A stretch of 64,000 nucleotides of DNA from Blastopirellula marina (GTDB lineage: Bacteria > Planctomycetota > Planctomycetia > Pirellulales > Pirellulaceae). The position numbers were made by a program, and so were the translations under genes. Numbering within the stretch: position 1 is the stretch's first letter; every line of letters starts with the position of its first letter. The notes beneath the pieces were generated by a model that saw only the letters and a program-made list of their open reading frames with translations, did not search any database and was not told the origin of the DNA. The stretch lies in assembly GCF_002967715.1 (NCBI RefSeq), contig NZ_PUIA01000026.1, positions 1 through 64,000 of the forward strand, read 5' to 3'. This document shows, in pieces, positions 52,329 to 61,718 of this stretch.

Positions 52329-52535
52329 CTACTTCTTGCCTTCTTCTTCCTTGACCTTCTTCTTCTTCTTCATCGAGATCTTCACGACCTTGGTCTTGGG
52401 CAGGCCGATTGGGGACATGTTCTCTTCGTCGAAGGTGCCGCGCTGCTTCATCTGAGCAATGCGTTCGGTACGCTTCAGTACACTGCGGGTGGAAATACCA
52501 CCCCGCTTCACTTTAAGGCTCTTATCGATGGTCAC
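52329..52535 (-). CDS. Small basic protein of the TIGR04137 type
   Basis: The 68-residue protein, MTIDKSLKVKRGGI then RSVLKRTERIAQMKQRG and SPIGLPKTKVVKI, matches my memory of a small basic protein family found in Planctomycetes, Verrucomicrobia and Chlamydiae (TIGR04137). It ends in a Lys/Glu tail. I place the start at the GTG at 52535, which has AGGAG 7 bases upstream; an in-frame ATG 15 codons earlier lacks such a site. Function unknown; a ribosome-linked role is often suggested by its distribution and charge. Confidence 0.85.
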   Translation of the reverse strand: MTIDKSLKVKRGGISTRSVLKRTERIAQMKQRGTFDEENMSPIGLPKTKVVKISMKKKKKVKEEEGKK

Positions 52536-52692
52536 GGTAACTCTCCTGAACTTATGCGTTATCAGGCGGATTACGTGCAATCCGCCGGGTATCTACCGCC
52601 CAAAGGGCGATTTAGGATCGAGGGGAAACGCATCATGATACCAGAGCCCGCTCGACCGTCAAGGCGTAACAGCCCCACCCAATGGGCCACTT

Positions 52693-53571
52693 TTACGCGT
52701 CAACTCGCTTGATCCGCTGCAAAGCGTTGACAAGGTCTCGGGCGGTCTCAGGGCGGTTACGGGGATCGCGATCAATGCAGGACATGATCAGCTCTCCTAG
52801 CTCGCGATTGAGCTTTGGGCGGAGATCGAAGATGTTGCCCGGCGGAAGCGTATCGTGGCTTAGCGCATCTCGCCCGGTCCCTTCCACGCTGGCCCATGGC
52901 AATTCATAAACCAATAGGCGATAACCGGTTACGCCCAGGGAGAAAATGTCCACGCGTTGGTCAGTGGGACGTCTGCGAACGATTTCCGGGGCCATGTAAT
53001 TGGGCGTACCGGTGCGATTGCCTGGGGCCATGAACTCAGGCTTGGCTGGCAAAGTCAGCCCAAAGTCGATGAGTTTGCACGAGCGGCAATCCGGGGCGGC
53101 AATGAAATTTCGCGGGCAGATGTCGCGGTGGATGTAACCGGCCTCGTGTACGCAGGCCAGAGCATCCGACATTTGACGCAATAGGACCAGTTGCTTTCCT
53201 TCCAACATCGGATCGCGGTCGACGATCAGCGAATTGAGCCCTTTGCCCTCCAAGTACTCCATCAGAAGGTATTGCTGCCCCGTCGTCACCAGGCCGTGCT
53301 CGAGCGTCCGCACGATGCATGGGTGGGTCAGGGACATGGCGATTTCACCTTCCTTGGGGCGAGTCAGCCCCTGGAAGCGAGAATCGAAGAACTGCTGCTT
53401 TTCTAAGTCGAGGATCTTGAGCCCAAGCGTACGGCCGGTCGAGTGCTCTCGGACCTTGTAGAATTCGCTCATCGTCCCAGAGACCGCTTCTTTCAAGATC
53501 GAGAATCGCGAGGCGATATCGAGCTTGGGCTGGCCAGCGAAGAGCGACGTAAACTTCTTAAGCAGACTCAT
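52693..53571 (-). CDS. Divergent serine/threonine protein kinase-like protein
   Basis: The 292-residue soluble protein has a protein-kinase fold: K52 in the VAIK position, HRD at 148-150, N155, DFG at 169-171 and the APE segment YMAPEI. Two features are odd. The glycine-rich loop is not recognisable (AVSGTMSEFYKV), and the catalytic-loop Lys of HRDxKPxN is Cys152. The catalytic Asp and Asn remain, so it may be a weak kinase or a regulatory pseudokinase. There is no membrane segment or extra domain. Confidence 0.85.
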   Translation of the reverse strand: MSLLKKFTSLFAGQPKLDIASRFSILKEAVSGTMSEFYKVREHSTGRTLGLKILDLEKQQFFDSRFQGLTRPKEGEIAMSLTHPCIVRTLEHGLVTTGQQYLLMEYLEGKGLNSLIVDRDPMLEGKQLVLLRQMSDALACVHEAGYIHRDICPRNFIAAPDCRSCKLIDFGLTLPAKPEFMAPGNRTGTPNYMAPEIVRRRPTDQRVDIFSLGVTGYRLLVYELPWASVEGTGRDALSHDTLPPGNIFDLRPKLNRELGELIMSCIDRDPRNRPETARDLVNALQRIKRVDA

Positions 53572-53650
53572 CTGGGAAAGAGACTCACACGATCAGGGTG
53601 CAAACTTGAAACGACACTTCAAATTTAGGCCCCTGAACGGATTTTGCCCG

Positions 53651-53680
53651 GCAAAATTGGCGCATCAATCGCCAAAATTG
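53651..53680. repeat. Imperfect inverted repeat before the kinase gene
   Basis: Arms CAAAATTGGCG and CGCCAAAATTG (9 of 11 pairs) around an 8-nt loop, about 80-110 bp upstream of the kinase start. It may be an operator; nothing shows what binds it. Confidence 0.3.
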
Positions 53681-53809
53681 ACGTCTCTGGGATGGGATTA
53701 GCCTGTCTGTTCCGGTGCCTCTACCCCCCCACTTTAAGCTGGCATGCAAAGCGGCACAAGAGATAACATCCGTGTGAGTACCGCTGGAGGGTCAAAGACG
53801 CTGGCAGGT

Positions 53810-54769
53810 TTATTTGCCGCAGTAGTCGATCGCCCGAGCAATTTCGAGCTTCAGCTTGTTTCGTGGAACAATCCGGTCAACAAAGCCATGCTCGAGAAGG
53901 AATTCGCTGGTCTGAAAACCTTCCGGAAGATCGATGCGGATGGTGGCCTTGATCGTTCGTGGGCCGGCGAAACCTACCAAGGCCTTCGGTTCGGCGAAGA
54001 TCAGGTCCCCCAAGGATGCGAAGCTGGCCGCCACGCCACCCATGGTCGGATTGGTCAAAACGGAAATGAACAGTCCGCCGGCCTCGTGAAACTTGGCCAG
54101 GGCTGCGGTGGTCTTGGCCATCTGCATCAGGGATAAAATCCCCTCGTGCATACGGGCACCACCACCAGAGCCGCTAATGATAATCAGTGGCAGATCTTGA
54201 GCAGTCGCTCGTTCGATAAGTCGCGTCAGCTTTTCACCCACAACGCTTCCCATGCTACCCATAATGAACGCGCTATCGGTCACGCCGATCGCGACGCGTC
54301 GGGCACGAATCATCCCGCAACCTGTCAAAGCGGCTTCACGCAGGCCGGTTCGCTTTTGCTCGGCCACCAGGCGTTCGGCGTACGACTTTTTGTCCTTGAA
54401 TTCGAGTGGATCGAGCGAATGAAGATTCGTGTCCCATTCCTCGAAAGTGCCGGTATCAAGCACCTGTTCGATACGCTGCTGAGCGGTAATGGTCCAGTGA
54501 TAATCACACTCGGGGCAAACCCCCAACTGCTGCTCGGCTTGCTTGCGGAAGATGACTGCCTGACAGCCGGGACATCGTTGCCACAGGCCTTCCGGTACGC
54601 CACGCTTCTTAGGTTTACCGGATTCTTCAGTTTGGGAAACGAGTTCCGAGGAAACGGAAGCCATGTTGGATGCCTCGACGAGGGGAGTAGTCGGAGAGGT
54701 GGTTTCGCCAGTTTCAGCCACTTGCTTCTTGCCAGGCTTAGACTTTGGAGACGACTGAGTTTTTTTCAT
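53810..54769 (-). CDS. accD: Acetyl-CoA carboxylase carboxyltransferase subunit beta
   Basis: The 319-residue subunit transfers CO2 from carboxybiotin to acetyl-CoA. The zinc ribbon is C66xxC69 ... C85xxC88. The crotonase-fold domain shows [20 protein letters not shown] and [16 protein letters not shown] Lys/Ser/Thr-rich N-terminal extension of about 50 residues precedes the zinc ribbon. The ATG at 54769 lies 32 bp inside the previous gene; M36 (54664) is an alternative start. accA is not nearby. Confidence 0.96.
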   Translation of the reverse strand: MKKTQSSPKSKPGKKQVAETGETTSPTTPLVEASNMASVSSELVSQTEESGKPKKRGVPEGLWQRCPGCQAVIFRKQAEQQLGVCPECDYHWTITAQQRIEQVLDTGTFEEWDTNLHSLDPLEFKDKKSYAERLVAEQKRTGLREAALTGCGMIRARRVAIGVTDSAFIMGSMGSVVGEKLTRLIERATAQDLPLIIISGSGGGARMHEGILSLMQMAKTTAALAKFHEAGGLFISVLTNPTMGGVAASFASLGDLIFAEPKALVGFAGPRTIKATIRIDLPEGFQTSEFLLEHGFVDRIVPRNKLKLEIARAIDYCGK

Positions 54770-55325
54770 ACTGGATCAATTCCCACCATCCACATCGACG
54801 TTCGGCCTGCCACAAATCACCGAAGTCGGTTTGCAGGATCTCGCTGCGAATGATGGATGCCAGAGGTTCTGGGGCGACTACAATCACATTGCCGTCACCT
54901 TTTTGATGCTTTTTCCATATCTTGTCTAGGGCGTTCTGCACACGCAAGCGCACCTCGCCCAAGGTCTCCCCTTGGGGGGGGCAGACCGCCTCTGGGTTTT
55001 CCTGCCATAAGCGGTAGACGGTTGGCTGGTTTTGCTTGACCTCGGTGATCAGCTTTCCTTGCCAAAGTCCGGCGTTCAAGTTCGCCAGGCAGTCCATTTG
55101 CTTGAATCGTTTGCCGAGCGCTCGAGCAAACGCTTCGGCGGTTTGCAGGCATGCCTGACAGGGGCCACAGTAGATGGCCTCAACCGACAGGGCCTGAAGT
55201 TGTTGAACCATTTCCGACGCCTGGCGTGTTCCTTCTTCAGTCAAAGGAACGGCAAGACGACTACGTATACGACCTTGAAAGTCGTATTCCGTCTGTCCAG
55301 GTCGGACGAGCACTATTCGCAACAT
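54738..55325 (-). CDS. Histidine-phosphatase-fold protein lacking the catalytic residues
   Basis: The 195-residue protein has the phosphoglycerate-mutase/histidine-phosphatase layout, but each key position is changed. The RHG motif is R8-P9-G10, the second Arg region reads [12 protein letters not shown], the Glu motif reads GLWQG (Q89), and the second His position is P152 (VVAPEP). It is therefore probably a pseudoenzyme. Because the chain is otherwise intact and overlaps accD by 32 bp, I read it as a maintained protein, perhaps a binding or regulatory partner, rather than decay. Confidence 0.85.
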   Translation of the reverse strand: MLRIVLVRPGQTEYDFQGRIRSRLAVPLTEEGTRQASEMVQQLQALSVEAIYCGPCQACLQTAEAFARALGKRFKQMDCLANLNAGLWQGKLITEVKQNQPTVYRLWQENPEAVCPPQGETLGEVRLRVQNALDKIWKKHQKGDGNVIVVAPEPLASIIRSEILQTDFGDLWQAERRCGWWELIQYEKNSVVSKV

Positions 55326-55342
55326 GGCAAAGCTGTTCTCAA

Positions 55343-56068
55343 CTAGGTCGAAACTTGGGCAGATCGATAGAGCTGATCAATCGCTGCGCCGTAATCCGAT
55401 TGATTGAAAATCGCTGATCCTATTACCAGGAGGTCAGCCCCTGCTTCGGTACAAGCCTGAACCGTTTCCAGGTTCACGCCACCGTCGACTTCCAGAAGTA
55501 GCTCTGGAGGACCGACTTTTCGCAAAGCTTCGAGCTTCTCCAACGCCACAGGGTTAAACGTTTGACCGCCAAACCCTGCATTTACACTCATGATTAATAT
55601 CAAGTCGGCCGTATCCACGAAAGGGAGAACACGCTCGACTGGGATGTCTGGATTGATAGTCACCCCTGCCCCGCAGCCCATGTCCTTGATCTCTTGCAGA
55701 ACATTGGCCGTGTCGATTCCCGTTGCTTCCTCGTGAACGGTAATGATATCCGCGCCCGCCTCATAGAACTGTCGGATATAACGCTCCGGATTCTCGATCA
55801 TCAAATGGACGTCGAGCGGAAGTTGCGTCAACTTACGAAACGCAGCGACAATGGGCATTCCGTAAGTTATGTTGGGGACGAAATTTCCGTCCATCACGTC
55901 CAAATGAAGTGCTTGCACGCCAGCAGCTTCCAGTCGCTCTACCTCACCGCGCATATCGCTAAAGTCACACGATAGCACCGATGGCAGAATGAGCGGAGAC
56001 TGTTGGCGGAGTCGCGCGAGATGCGAACGACGGGACATGCCAAACCTTGCGTCGGGGGGATGAATCAC
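55343..56068 (-). CDS. rpe: Ribulose-phosphate 3-epimerase
   Basis: It interconverts ribulose-5-P and xylulose-5-P in the pentose-phosphate or Calvin pathways. The (beta/alpha)8 fold shows LPSVLSCDFSDMRGEVERLE, HLDVMDGNFVPNITYG, DVHLMIENPERYI, MSVNAGFGGQTF and EVDGGVN. At 241 residues it is a little longer than typical (about 220). M11 (56038) may be the real start. The gene is 17 bp upstream of the phosphatase-like gene. Confidence 0.96.
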   Translation of the reverse strand: MIHPPDARFGMSRRSHLARLRQQSPLILPSVLSCDFSDMRGEVERLEAAGVQALHLDVMDGNFVPNITYGMPIVAAFRKLTQLPLDVHLMIENPERYIRQFYEAGADIITVHEEATGIDTANVLQEIKDMGCGAGVTINPDIPVERVLPFVDTADLILIMSVNAGFGGQTFNPVALEKLEALRKVGPPELLLEVDGGVNLETVQACTEAGADLLVIGSAIFNQSDYGAAIDQLYRSAQVST

Positions 56069-56332
56069 TTCCGAGGGAAACCACGAGGGCCTTCACCTGA
56101 CGATACTCACTAAGTATCGCGGAAGCGAGTTTAGGGGCAACTTGCGCCCCTCAAAATCGATGGGTCGCATTGTACCAAGCGAATGTCGGCTCGTCAGCGG
56201 TCAAATGCAAGCATCGCCATAAGCTGCTTCTGCAAAAGAACTTACAAATACATGATTTTCATTAGACACCTTCCCGAAACGTGCAATCTTTGCGAATTTC
56301 ATTCCGTGAGGCGCTGCCCACAGTTCGAGGCA

Positions 56333-57085
56333 TCAATCGTCCAACGACTGTGGTTGCGGCAGATCATCGAGCGCAGTCAGCCCAAATAGTTGCAGAAATC
56401 GTTCGGTCGTAGTGTAGCGTTTCAGCCGTTTGTCTTCGGGATCCGGTTGCACGCGCAATAGCCGACGACGCACCAATTGCGTGAGAATGGGCCCGCTCGG
56501 TTTTTTCCGCATGTCGTCCACTTCTTCCCGCGTCGCGCCCTGGTTATAGGCCACCAGCGAGAGAACATCGATCGCCGGCTGAGAGAGCTTGGCCTCGCGG
56601 ACCTTGCCGTAGAACTTCTCGCGCAGCGTGCGAAAGTCGTCTCGGAGCGCCATCCGATAGGTGCCGCCGACTGCGGTGATTTCGTAAGGACACCCTTCGG
56701 CTTCGTATTTACGATTGAGTTGGGTTACCAGATCATCGATTTCGTCGGCTTGAACGCCCCGCATAACCGATGCGGCCTTTTCCGCGGTCAGCTTGTCATT
56801 CGACGCGTGCCCAACGAACAAGATCGCTTCGAGAATGGTCGTGGGGGAAAGTTCGCACGGATCGTCCGCTTCGGCCTCGTCCGCCAGCCTGGAAATCGCT
56901 TCGGCCGTCGACTGGTCCTCGGCGGATTCTTCGTCTTCGGCCGGCTTCTCCTCCTGAAACGGGGCAGGGCGGCTGCCGAGGGCCTCGGCATACGTCTCGG
57001 ACAAACGATCCAACGAAAGCCCACCGTCGTCGGCATCGTCGGCGAACATCGCAGAGAGATCGAACTGTTCCTCGTCGTCGGTCAT
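56333..57085 (-). CDS. scpB: Segregation and condensation protein B
   Basis: The 250-residue winged-helix protein works with ScpA and SMC in chromosome compaction. It has an acidic N-terminal arm (1-75), then LEAILFVGHASNDKLTAEKA, LSLVAYNQGATREEVDDMR and RRRLLRVQPDPEDKRLKRYT. scpA is not next to it. The 264-bp gap downstream contains only small hairpins. Confidence 0.93.
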   Translation of the reverse strand: MTDDEEQFDLSAMFADDADDGGLSLDRLSETYAEALGSRPAPFQEEKPAEDEESAEDQSTAEAISRLADEAEADDPCELSPTTILEAILFVGHASNDKLTAEKAASVMRGVQADEIDDLVTQLNRKYEAEGCPYEITAVGGTYRMALRDDFRTLREKFYGKVREAKLSQPAIDVLSLVAYNQGATREEVDDMRKKPSGPILTQLVRRRLLRVQPDPEDKRLKRYTTTERFLQLFGLTALDDLPQPQSLDD

Positions 57086-57140
57086 AACCGAACTATATCG
57101 ATCGATTTCGCTTTAACCAAGATGAAAGCGGGAAGAGTAT

Positions 57141-57272
57141 TAGCCACAGAGGTCGCAGAGAGGGAGAAAGAAGAATGCCCCCCGGATGTGAGGGGCAATA
57201 ACAGGATGCCGTTGCCAACTAGTCCTGCCTTTCGCCCTCTTTCTTCGGTTCTCTCTGTGACCTCTGTGGCAA
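57141..57272. repeat. Dispersed-type inverted repeat element
   Basis: Terminal inverted arms GCCACAGAGGTCGCAGAGAG (57143-57162) and its near-perfect reverse complement at 57252-57270 enclose about 90 bp with an inner TGCCCC/GGGGCA hairpin. Sequences of this CCACAGAGG-type are spread through many planctomycete genomes and give spurious HRGHRE-like translations. It resembles a small non-autonomous mobile element; copy number cannot be seen here. Confidence 0.6.
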
Positions 57273-57282
57273 TGTCTCTTCG

Positions 57283-57314
57283 AAAAAGAGAAGGCCACGC
57301 GAACGTGGCCTTCT
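57283..57314 (-). terminator. Rho-independent terminator
   Basis: An 11-bp stem AGAAGGCCACG/CGTGGCCTTCT (57289-57299, 57304-57314) with a 4-nt loop and a five-base U run ends the sugar-isomerase gene. Confidence 0.88.
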
Positions 57315-57339
57315 GACTCCAATCGATTTAACCGGCAGT

Positions 57340-58188
57340 CTACCAGCGTTTGGCGACTTCCTGCTTCATGAAGGCCAGGCTGTCTTTGGCGAGTTGCAGT
57401 TCGGTATCGAACATTTTTCGCCAGATCTTCGTGGCGGCGGCGATTTCCGGCAGGGCCAAGCCAAAAGCTTCGACAACCATCCAGCCGTCGTAGCCGACTT
57501 CCTTCAGCGTGTTGAAGTTCACGTCGAAATCGATATGCCCGCTGCCTGGCGTGGCACGGTTGTTTTCCGAGATGTGAACGTGCTGCAGCACGTCCGAGCA
57601 ATCGCGAATGGCCTGGGCGATATCCGATTCTTCGATGTTCGCGTGGAACGTGTCGTACATCATCTTGCAGTTGGGATGATCGACTTCACGCACGAAACGC
57701 GCCGAGTCGCGGTGAATGTTCAACAGGTAGGTTTCAAAGCGATTAAGCGCTTCGACACCCAGCATCACGTTTACATCGCCGGCATACTCGGCAACCTGAC
57801 GCATCGAATCGACGCCCCACTTCCATTCGTCTTCGGTTGGGCCGGCACCGCTAAAGATACCGATTGCCGAGTGATACGGACCGACCAGCGTTTCGGCACC
57901 CAGGGCTGCACAACAGTCGAGCGTCTTCTTGTTCAGTTCGACACCCTTGGCACGCACTGCCGCATCGGGGCTGATCGGGTTGTCGTCTTCGTTACGGACG
58001 GTCACGGCGGTGCACTTCAGATCCATGGCTTTGATCTTTTCGCCGTACTTCGTCCACTTGTCGACGTCGAGATTGAACAGTGGGATCTCCACCCCGTCAT
58101 ATCCCATGGCCTTCAACTCTTCGATCACCGGCAGCAAGCTGTCATCGGGATCGCCGGACCAAAGCAACAAATTCATGCCAAACTTCAT
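57340..58188 (-). CDS. Sugar epimerase/isomerase of the D-tagatose 3-epimerase type
   Basis: The 282-residue TIM-barrel protein matches the D-tagatose/D-psicose 3-epimerase family. The likely metal ligands are E146 (GVEALNRFE), D179 (MYDTFHANIEE), H205 (HVHISENNR) and E240 (WMVVEAF). It should act on a small ketose or keto-acid; the exact sugar is unknown. There is no signal peptide. It lies in a region with a Gfo/Idh dehydrogenase, a second isomerase-like protein and an aldose-epimerase-like protein. Confidence 0.88.
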   Translation of the reverse strand: MKFGMNLLLWSGDPDDSLLPVIEELKAMGYDGVEIPLFNLDVDKWTKYGEKIKAMDLKCTAVTVRNEDDNPISPDAAVRAKGVELNKKTLDCCAALGAETLVGPYHSAIGIFSGAGPTEDEWKWGVDSMRQVAEYAGDVNVMLGVEALNRFETYLLNIHRDSARFVREVDHPNCKMMYDTFHANIEESDIAQAIRDCSDVLQHVHISENNRATPGSGHIDFDVNFNTLKEVGYDGWMVVEAFGLALPEIAAATKIWRKMFDTELQLAKDSLAFMKQEVAKRW

Positions 58189-58230
58189 CGACGGGGTCTC
58201 CTGGTATTTATGAAAACTCTTGAGGGGCAG

Positions 58231-58884
58231 TCAAGTGGAATGGGCGGTCAGTAGTGCCGCGGACGAGGCCCGCACGTCTTGGCGAAGCTCGGGCAAGAGC
58301 CTGCCGAACGCATCAGGCAAAGCTGGTAGTTTGACGCGCTGCATCACCTGATTCAACCGGTAAAGCAGTTTTTCGTCGTCGGGGTAATCTTCAAGAAAAC
58401 GAACTTCGACAAATCGTCCGATGAACCAATCCAGACGATCCGCCGGCCGCTCGGCAATCCGCTCAACCGTCCGCTGCACGAGGGCTCCATCGACCTCGTT
58501 GAGTGCGGCATAGTAAGCATTTAGCTCTTCGGGGTCGTCTTCAATCAAGACCGAATCCAACAGCAACTCGACGAGAATATGACCGAGAAAGCTCGGCCGT
58601 AGGCCGCTGTCTTTGCCCAGGAAATCACGGATTCGCTTCGTGAAATCCCACTGCAGCCGGTTAAATTCTTCGGTTCGATGAAACCAATCGTCATCGGCAT
58701 GATGCTGAACCACGCCGGTGGCTATCTGCGCTTCGATCGGATTACTGGAATCGCACAGGGGCAAGGCCTTCTTCGAGCGTGCGCGGCACTTGCGATCGAC
58801 CACGTTCAACCAATCAGGCACCGCCGTCCCGGCAAGGACGTACGGCTGATCGAGAAACTGTCGGCCATGGGCGAGGTAATTCAT
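58231..58884 (-). CDS. AcpH-like (ACP phosphodiesterase-related) helical protein
   Basis: The 217-residue protein starts MNYLAHG and contains HHADDDWFHRT and a GHILVELLLDSV segment, recalling the acyl-carrier-protein phosphodiesterase (DUF479) family, which releases phosphopantetheine. Identity to the known enzyme looks low, so the reaction is a guess. I chose the ATG at 58884, because a longer frame would run into the terminator of the previous gene. Confidence 0.6.
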   Translation of the reverse strand: MNYLAHGRQFLDQPYVLAGTAVPDWLNVVDRKCRARSKKALPLCDSSNPIEAQIATGVVQHHADDDWFHRTEEFNRLQWDFTKRIRDFLGKDSGLRPSFLGHILVELLLDSVLIEDDPEELNAYYAALNEVDGALVQRTVERIAERPADRLDWFIGRFVEVRFLEDYPDDEKLLYRLNQVMQRVKLPALPDAFGRLLPELRQDVRASSAALLTAHST

Positions 58885-58909
58885 GTGGTTATCTTTGCCC
58901 CGAAACGAA

Positions 58910-58941
58910 AAAGGGAAAGGGCACACACTTGCCCTTTCCCC
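58910..58941 (-). terminator. Rho-independent terminator after the Gfo/Idh gene
   Basis: A long stem GGGAAAGGGCA/TGCCCTTTCCC with a 6-nt loop and a five-base U run on the minus strand, about 30 bp after the oxidoreductase stop. Confidence 0.9.
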
Positions 58942-58967
58942 GGTTTTCGATCGTCAAGCACGATGGA

Positions 58968-60107
58968 CTAAACGTCCTTCCAGACCTTTTCGGCGGCACT
59001 GGATAGGACCGCATCGCAGACCTTTTGGGTTTCCAGAGCACTGCGGAAGGTAGGCTCGCATGGCGTGCCGTCTTCGATGCTCTTCAGGAAGTCGGCCACG
59101 TGATGCACGAAACTGTGCTCGTAACCGATGTTCAGGCCGGGGACCCACCAGTGATCCATGTAGGGGTGCTCGCCATCGGTGACATGGATCGAACGCCAGC
59201 CGCGGACTTCCCCTTCGTCGGCATGATCGAAGTATTCCATGCGATGCAGATCGTGCAGGTCCCAGCGGATCGAGGCGTGTTCGCCGTTGATCTCGAAGGT
59301 GTACAGCGCCTTGTGACCGCGAGCGTAGCGGGTCGACTCGAACAAGCCGAGCGAACCGTTTTCAAAGTGACAGAAGAACGAGCAGGCATCGTCGATCTTC
59401 ACGGGCTCTTTCTTGCCGGTGCCGCTGTGCAGGCGTTCTTTCACGAACGTTTCGGTCACGGCGTTGACGTCTTTAATGCTGCCGTTGAGCCAGATGGCCG
59501 TATCAATGCAGTGAGCCAAAAGATCGCCCGTCACGCCGGAACCAGCCGAGGCGGCATCCAGGCGCCACAGACCGGCACCACCTTGTGGCACGTCGGCGTT
59601 GATGGTCCAGTCCTGCAGGAAGTTGGCACGGTAATGGAAGATACGTCCCAGCTTGCCACTGTCGATAATCTTCTTGGCCAGCGTCACAGCGGGAATGCGG
59701 CGGTAGTTGTAGAAGATGGTGTTGGCCACACCGGCGTCTTCGACCGCTTTGACCATTTCTTCCCCCTCGGCGGTGCTCATGCCGATTGGCTTTTCGCACA
59801 GTACCATCTTGCCGGCCTTGGCAGCGGCGATCGAAATCGGACCGTGCGTGTCGTTCGGCGTGCAGATGTCGATGGCGTCGATATCGTCGCGAGCGATCAG
59901 CTTGTTCCAATCAGTCTCGTACGACTCGTAGCCCCACTGCTCGGCGAAGGCTTTGGTTTTGTCTTCGCTACGACCGCAAACGGCCTTCAGGACCGGTTGG
60001 TATTCGAGTTCCGGGAAGAAGTCAGGTACCCGCTTGTAACCGTTGGAGTGGGTACGGCCCATGAAGCCGTAACCGACCAGACCAATACGGAGGGGTTTCT
60101 TTGCCAT
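58968..60107 (-). CDS. Gfo/Idh/MocA-family oxidoreductase
   Basis: The 379-residue dehydrogenase has an N-terminal Rossmann fold ([12 protein letters not shown] at 9-20) and the EKP motif (105-107) whose Lys is catalytic in the family. Members oxidise or epimerise sugars and inositols with NAD(P). There is no signal peptide, so it is cytosolic, unlike the Tat-exported relatives common in planctomycetes. It has its own terminator and may act on the product of the neighbouring sugar isomerases. Confidence 0.92.
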   Translation of the reverse strand: MAKKPLRIGLVGYGFMGRTHSNGYKRVPDFFPELEYQPVLKAVCGRSEDKTKAFAEQWGYESYETDWNKLIARDDIDAIDICTPNDTHGPISIAAAKAGKMVLCEKPIGMSTAEGEEMVKAVEDAGVANTIFYNYRRIPAVTLAKKIIDSGKLGRIFHYRANFLQDWTINADVPQGGAGLWRLDAASAGSGVTGDLLAHCIDTAIWLNGSIKDVNAVTETFVKERLHSGTGKKEPVKIDDACSFFCHFENGSLGLFESTRYARGHKALYTFEINGEHASIRWDLHDLHRMEYFDHADEGEVRGWRSIHVTDGEHPYMDHWWVPGLNIGYEHSFVHHVADFLKSIEDGTPCEPTFRSALETQKVCDAVLSSAAEKVWKDV

Positions 60108-60164
60108 GTTGTTATTCTCCCAAATGGGGCTCGCGATATGCGAAGCAGGTGAGGTTTATGGTCT

Positions 60165-60677
60165 CTAATCTTCGTTGTTTTCAATATCCTGACACATGCG
60201 ATTAATGGCACGCATGGCGTCTATCACATGATCCGACCAATGGCTATCAAAATGAAACCGCCATTGCCAAATCAATTCCCGCCGAAGCGGTTCGTCAGCC
60301 ACCTCCCAATGGAGGAGACTGTTCTTCAAATCTCGCCAGATATCCGCCAAGTCGTCCGAAAGACTGCTTAAGACGGCTTCTGGAACTTCGTCCGCGATCA
60401 AGTCGATGTCATGCACGAACCAATACGGATCGTGCTTTCCTAAATACTGAACGAGCCGCCCGAACAAACTCTGCCATTGATCGTGCGTGATCTCACGCTC
60501 GTAGCTGTAATCTATTCGAGATTCAGCGTCTGGCAGCTTCACCGCCTGGTAGTACAAAAGCGGAAGAAGCTGCTGTAGCTTTCGTGTGAATCGACCAAGC
60601 GGTTCGTTTTCATGGCTTTCAACCAGATGACAATACTGGCTTACCGTTTCAACGAACTCGTCGATTGACGCGGACAT
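60165..60677 (-). CDS. DUF5063-like protein
   Basis: The 170-residue protein has the pattern FVETVSQYCHLVESHENEPL, QQLLPLLYYQAVKLP, a Tyr-rich acidic middle and a C-terminal HWSDHVIDAMRAIN. This resembles DUF5063, a family of unknown function. No motifs suggest an enzyme. It starts 6 bp after the stop of the sugar isomerase and is probably co-transcribed with it. Confidence 0.7.
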   Translation of the reverse strand: MSASIDEFVETVSQYCHLVESHENEPLGRFTRKLQQLLPLLYYQAVKLPDAESRIDYSYEREITHDQWQSLFGRLVQYLGKHDPYWFVHDIDLIADEVPEAVLSSLSDDLADIWRDLKNSLLHWEVADEPLRRELIWQWRFHFDSHWSDHVIDAMRAINRMCQDIENNED

Positions 60678-60683
60678 GCCGAC

Positions 60684-61718
60684 CTAGTTCCAACCACACT
60701 GGTCGCGAACCTTGATCATGACATCCAGGATCGTGTTCCAGGTTTCTTGCTTCTCGAGCATTTCGTTGGGGAACATGCAGCCATCCCAGCAGATATGCTT
60801 GATACCGCGGGCCTGGGCATCTTCGAGCCAGTACTGGCTGCACTTGACGATATCGAGCTTGCCGTTGGGATCGTCGGCAGGGCAGTGGCGACCGGTCTTG
60901 TCGTGCGAGCCGGTTCCGTGCACGCTACCGTCGTTCTGAGCGACGTGGAAGTCGATCGTCCACTTTCGCAGAGCGTTGGTCATCTCGGTGTAGGCAGACC
61001 AGAACTCTTCTTCGGTGTAGCCTTCCTTCAGCAAGGCGTGTTCTGGTGCGTTGTAGCCCAACAGGTAGAGATAAGTGTGCGCCAGGTCGGCCTGGAAGCC
61101 CACGGTTTCCGGCATGCCGACGGCTTCCAGCAGGTTCAGCATGTCTTTCCACGAGTGCATGCCACCCCAGCAGATTTCCCCTTCGGCGGCCAATCGTTCG
61201 CCATTGTCGGCAGCGACCTTGCCTGCTTCTTTGAAGGTTTCGGCAATCAGCTTGGTGTTGGCTTCGGGACTGGCGGACCAGGCTTCGACGCCACTGGCTG
61301 AGTCGATACGAATGCATCCGTACTGCCGAACGCCATGCTCGTTGAAGATCTTCGCGATACGGCAGGCCTTCTGCACGGCGAGGACAAAGTTCGAGCGTTC
61401 CTCAGCGGTACCCATAGCCGGTCCACCGACCGTGCCGGGCCAGATCGGAGCCACCAACGAGCCGATCGTCAGGTTGTGCGAAGCAACCAGGTCGGCAATT
61501 CGCTTCAACTCGTCATCCGAGGCGTCTGGATCGGTGTGAGGGTGGAACAGGAAGTAATCGATCCCGTCGAACTTGATGCCATCCACTTCCGCCGCGGCGG
61601 TTAGCTCGAGCATGCGTTCCAGGCTGATCGGCGGATGATCGGTCCCTTCTTCCTTACCAACCAAACCAGGCCACATGGCGTTATGAAGTTTCGGGGACGC
61701 GTTAGGATGCGTACTCAT
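60684..61718 (-). CDS. Sugar phosphate isomerase/epimerase (xylose-isomerase-like TIM barrel)
   Basis: The 344-residue protein has the TIM-barrel pattern of the xylose-isomerase-like superfamily, with probable metal ligands in [35 protein letters not shown] and HICWDGC. The substrate is not evident. It is the first gene of a minus-strand pair with the DUF5063 gene and is divergent from the DUF4432 gene, sharing a 410-bp control region. Confidence 0.86.
   Translation of the reverse strand: MSTHPNASPKLHNAMWPGLVGKEEGTDHPPISLERMLELTAAAEVDGIKFDGIDYFLFHPHTDPDASDDELKRIADLVASHNLTIGSLVAPIWPGTVGGPAMGTAEERSNFVLAVQKACRIAKIFNEHGVRQYGCIRIDSASGVEAWSASPEANTKLIAETFKEAGKVAADNGERLAAEGEICWGGMHSWKDMLNLLEAVGMPETVGFQADLAHTYLYLLGYNAPEHALLKEGYTEEEFWSAYTEMTNALRKWTIDFHVAQNDGSVHGTGSHDKTGRHCPADDPNGKLDIVKCSQYWLEDAQARGIKHICWDGCMFPNEMLEKQETWNTILDVMIKVRDQCGWN

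Noticed and set aside
57140-57601. 153-codon frame with an HRGHRENRRKR stretch
   Set aside because: It is a spurious product of the inverted-repeat element and overlaps the sugar epimerase gene.
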